Made by a program: the position numbers and the translations under genes. From NCBI RefSeq assembly GCF_030704535.1, contig NC_081818.1:22484001-22548000 (forward strand): a stretch of 64,000 nucleotides of DNA, written 5' to 3'. Source of the DNA: Vitis vinifera (lineage: Eukaryota; Streptophyta; Magnoliopsida; Vitales; Vitaceae). Below are positions 61,093-64,000 of this stretch, piece by piece. Under the pieces are notes generated by a model. The model saw only the letters and a program-made list of their open reading frames with translations. It was not told where the DNA came from and made no database searches. Within the stretch, counting starts at the first letter, position 1. The number at the start of each line of letters is the position of its first letter.

Positions 61093-62175
61093 ATGGCGTT
61101 GCCTGTTTCTGCAATTGGATTTGAAGGCTATGAAAAGAGACTTGAGATATCATTTTTTGAGCCAGGAATCTTTGCTGACCCTGTTGGGATGGGTCTCCGT
61201 TCATTGTCTAAAACACAATTGGATGAAATTCTAGAGCCAGCTGAATGCACTATAGTCTCTTCATTGTCAAATGATGATGTTGATTCATATGTCCTTTCTG
61301 AGTCTAGCCTTTTTGTTTATCCTTACAAGATTATCATCAAAACTTGTGGGACTACAAAATTACTTCTCTCAATCCCACCCATCCTTAAGTTGGCTAATAG
61401 TCTTGATCTTTCTGTGAGATCTGTGAAGTACACTCGTGGAAGCTTCATATTTCCTGGTGCACAATCATTTCCACATCGTAACTTCTCTGAAGAAGTAGTT
61501 GAACTGGATGGTCATTTTGGCAAGCTTGGAGCAGGCAGCAAGGCTTACATGATGGGTAGTCATGACAAGCCACAGAAATGGCATGTTTACACTGCAGCTG
61601 CAGAGTTTACTGGTCGATTGGATCCAGTTTATACTCTAGAGATGTGCATGACTGGTTTGGACAGGAAGAAAGCATCTGTCTTTTACAAAACTGATACAAG
61701 CTCGGCAGCTGTGATGACTGAAAACTCTGGTATTAGGAAAATTCTTCCAAATTCTGAGATATGTGACTTCGAGTTTGATCCGTGTGGTTACTCAATGAAT
61801 GCTATTGAAGAGGATGCAATTTCTACAATTCACGTCACACCGGAAGACGGTTTCAGTTATGCTAGTTTTGAAGCAATGGGCTATAATCTCAATGATGATA
61901 GTTTGACCCAGATGCTTGAGAGGGTTTTGGATTGCTTTCAGCCTGCTCACTTTTCTGTGGCACTGCATGCTGATGTTGAAGGCAAGAAACTTGAATATGA
62001 CTTTCCCCTGGATGTGATGGGATACTATTGTGAGGGAAGGAGCTATGAAGGGCTTGGGAAGGGTGGTTCAATCATCTACCACAGCTTTATGAAGTCTGAA
62101 GAGTGTGGCTCTCCCAGGTCAATTTTGAAATGGAGAGAGAACGAGGAAGAGGAGCAAGTTCTTAAGAAAAAGTGA
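61093..62175 (+). CDS. SAMDC: S-adenosylmethionine decarboxylase proenzyme
   Basis: Decarboxylates AdoMet to supply the aminopropyl donor for spermidine and spermine synthesis, in the cytosol. One uninterrupted exon encodes 360 aa, the usual plant length. The proenzyme self-cleaves in LSESSLF between Glu70 and Ser71; the new N-terminal serine becomes the pyruvoyl cofactor. Catalytic Cys85 lies in KTCGTTKLL. Other family blocks are [12 protein letters not shown] (10-21), the glycine-rich [16 protein letters not shown] (around 139-154) and [12 protein letters not shown], followed by [10 protein letters not shown] and the C-terminal beta-alpha core. The 5' leader with two uORFs and a long intron gives translational control by polyamines. 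An AATAAA lies at 62214-62219. No lesions seen. Confidence 0.97.
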   Translation: MALPVSAIGFEGYEKRLEISFFEPGIFADPVGMGLRSLSKTQLDEILEPAECTIVSSLSNDDVDSYVLSESSLFVYPYKIIIKTCGTTKLLLSIPPILKLANSLDLSVRSVKYTRGSFIFPGAQSFPHRNFSEEVVELDGHFGKLGAGSKAYMMGSHDKPQKWHVYTAAAEFTGRLDPVYTLEMCMTGLDRKKASVFYKTDTSSAAVMTENSGIRKILPNSEICDFEFDPCGYSMNAIEEDAISTIHVTPEDGFSYASFEAMGYNLNDDSLTQMLERVLDCFQPAHFSVALHADVEGKKLEYDFPLDVMGYYCEGRSYEGLGKGGSIIYHSFMKSEECGSPRSILKWRENEEEEQVLKKK

Positions 62176-64000
62176 TGGACTGGATGTTGCGGTCCTTTTT
62201 TTACTCTATATAGAATAAATGAGGGTGTAGGGGCACCAGTATGATTTATGGTTTATGTTTTAGCTGTATTGGTTTGGTTCTTATCAGTTTGGGTTTTATG
62301 TCTTTATGTTGATTCTCAGGTTTAAGTGCTAGACCTGATACTTTATAAGTAAACTGCTGCTTGTTTTTCATTATATCTTTTATTCAAAGATTGAAAGGGA
62401 TGATGTGCAAATGTGTGTTTGTTCATTTACTTAGACCATGGTACTAGTATTAGGTTTGGCTTCCAATGTTGTGCTATGCAAAATTGGTATAGCGAAGCCT
62501 TCCATTTCTAGTGAGTGAGGCCTCTTGTTGACGGAGGAATATCAACAGGCGTATAGAAGGAAATCAGGGATCTGACCATGGGGTATTCTTTTACAGGCAC
62601 ACTTGGTGGTCTATTAAATTTTTTGAATCTTGCTAAATGTAATGGAACACATACCACACCCCTCTTTTTTTCATTCCATTCCTAACCTTGAACTAATGAC
62701 AAATGTTATAATGAATTTAGCTGTGAAAATGTGTGGTCACTGGTGACCGAACCGACCCCCCCACCTTTGAATCTTTATCTTGTGCGTCCATAGCCTGCTT
62801 CATTCTCTTAAATTTGCACCTCCATTTGTTTAGTTTTTTCTGGAGCCACATAACAACACACGTCATTTTCTGAAAGAGTTGTGGAGGTGGCGTTATCATA
62901 TTAGGGGTTTCCAGTTTCTGGTTGGGTGGAATTTGTTCCCCATCATTTTCCTTTGAACACCTAAGCTTTGACAAAAAGTTTGGGCGTGACTCTCTGAAAG
63001 GAAAAGATGAGAGAACCCACCGCTCTTGAGGTGGTCCCATTCATTCAACTCCAGAGGAGTCAGTTTGTTTTGGTGGATGAATTGTGGACCTCTTGTGTTT
63101 CATCAAAGCCCTAATGGAACAGAAAAAAGGCATCCATCAAGCAGCCAAACTTGACTATGGAATAATCCAGTAACACATGTACGTTCATATGCTGAAAATA
63201 GGGGAAGATTCAAACAAAGAATTTAGAAATAAAGTGGCAACATGCGCTGGATCCGCCCAAGTAGGGAGACACAGCTTAGGCTGAAAAGGACGATAGAAAT
63301 TGAATGGAAGTTGCATGGATGGTCACACTTGAGTCTTTCGACTCTTTCCACGTTAAAAAGATTCATGGATGGGTTTACTTTTGGGGTCACTCTTGTTTAA
63401 CCCTTTCAATCAATTTATTGTCAACTCATGCGAATGGTGAGTAAAATCGGCTGCCCTCTAATGCCAATTCAACAAGTGGAACCTCACAGGTCAATGTAAG
63501 CTTTTCTTTTCGTGTCATTTGCAGCAGAGAATAAGGAAACTGCAATTCCTTTTTAAACTATTTCTGCATTTCATCTTCCATTCCCGTCCCTTTTTCCAAA
63601 TTGAAAGATATCAACCCATTCAGAAGTTTTTGCAACCCAATCATCAAAGATTTGACATTTTCAAATTCTTATCCGTAATTCACTAGAAGCTCTCTGGGAA
63701 GAAAAGATGCCTACGCAAGAGATATCCGACAATACAAACAAGGAAAATGATTGAATTGAGGAACTCACTTCCATTCCCTTCTATTCAAATTGCATAACTT
63801 CAAAATAACAGCATATAAAGAAGCCCTAAAACATATCTCACAAGCATCTGGTTCCTTTCTCAATAGGTGGGCAAAGGCATATGCTACCTCTCTTCCAGAA
63901 AATGATAACACATCAGGAATCTACAGACAAACCATAGAAGACAAAATTTTCGTTGTATATTCCTAATAACAAAATTACACTGCCAATTTTTGCAGCTTGA
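62176..64000. other. SAMDC 3' UTR and non-coding right end
   Basis: The 3' UTR probably runs to about 62400 (AATAAA at 62214; later AT-rich signals). Beyond it I see no supported gene. The minus strand at 62717-63040 has a 107-codon frame rich in Lys/Arg and Pro, with no recognised domain, splice context or promoter. The last 900 bp is ordinary non-coding DNA. Confidence 0.45.

Noticed and set aside
61889..62071. Minus-strand frame inside the SAMDC coding exon
   Set aside because: Antisense shadow of a strongly conserved coding region.
62717..63040. 107-codon minus-strand frame near SAMDC
   Set aside because: No domain, no promoter or splice context, and an odd composition; length alone is within chance for this base composition.

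Overview
The window is plant nuclear DNA, most probably from a grapevine (Vitis) or a close relative. Genes are split by short GT-AG introns with AT-rich intergenic DNA between them. Two gene models carry organelle transit peptides, and a plant-type AdoMet decarboxylase has its conserved upstream ORF. The non-LTR retrotransposon fragments resemble LINE protein families I associate with Vitis. The species call is inference; no search was run.

Layout. (1) 1-2.1 kb: a possible first exon of a minus-strand gene leaving the window, then a compact three-exon KIN/COR6.6-type LEA gene on the minus strand (1557-1968), too fragmented for a simple ORF scan. (2) 2.3-4.6 kb: a cluster of MITE-like elements, two with clear terminal inverted repeats and TAA/TTA target duplications. 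(3) 7409-9271: proline dehydrogenase, four exons, 500 aa. (4) 9.3-19.7 kb: gene-poor DNA with tandem repeats, a decayed LINE and an LTR-like fragment. (5) 19700-23564 minus: an FtsH-like AAA protein ending before the peptidase domain (FTSHi3 type, 612 aa), with one GC-AG intron and a 5' UTR intron. (6) 25723-37252 plus: an eight-exon TBC/RabGAP gene (371 aa) transcribed divergently from the FTSHi3 gene. (7) 38956-40728: an intronless P-class PPR protein gene. (8) 42.4-55.55 kb: a second, decayed copy of the last seven TBC exons and their introns. It lacks exon 1 and is broken by stops, frameshifts, splice-site losses, a LINE insertion with a target deletion, and an LTR-retrotransposon composite. 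(9) 59.4-62.2 kb: S-adenosylmethionine decarboxylase with a TATA box, leader intron, tiny uORF, intron-split conserved 51-aa uORF and intronless 360-aa proenzyme. (10) 62.2-64 kb: no supported gene.

The genes do not form one pathway. AdoMet decarboxylase (polyamine synthesis), proline dehydrogenase (proline catabolism) and the KIN-type LEA protein all belong to stress physiology, but shared location is not evidence of shared regulation. From memory, FTSHi3, TBC/RabGAP and SAMDC are consecutive in Arabidopsis (At3g02450-At3g02470), followed by a small LEA gene and a PPR gene, so the window looks like an ancestral linkage block spread by duplication and transposons. I found no CRISPR array, rRNA or convincing tRNA gene, and no wholly new multi-gene system. 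The most notable items are the pseudogenised TBC duplication with filled/empty insertion sites, the split SAMDC uORF, the GC-AG intron and the inverted LTR pair.
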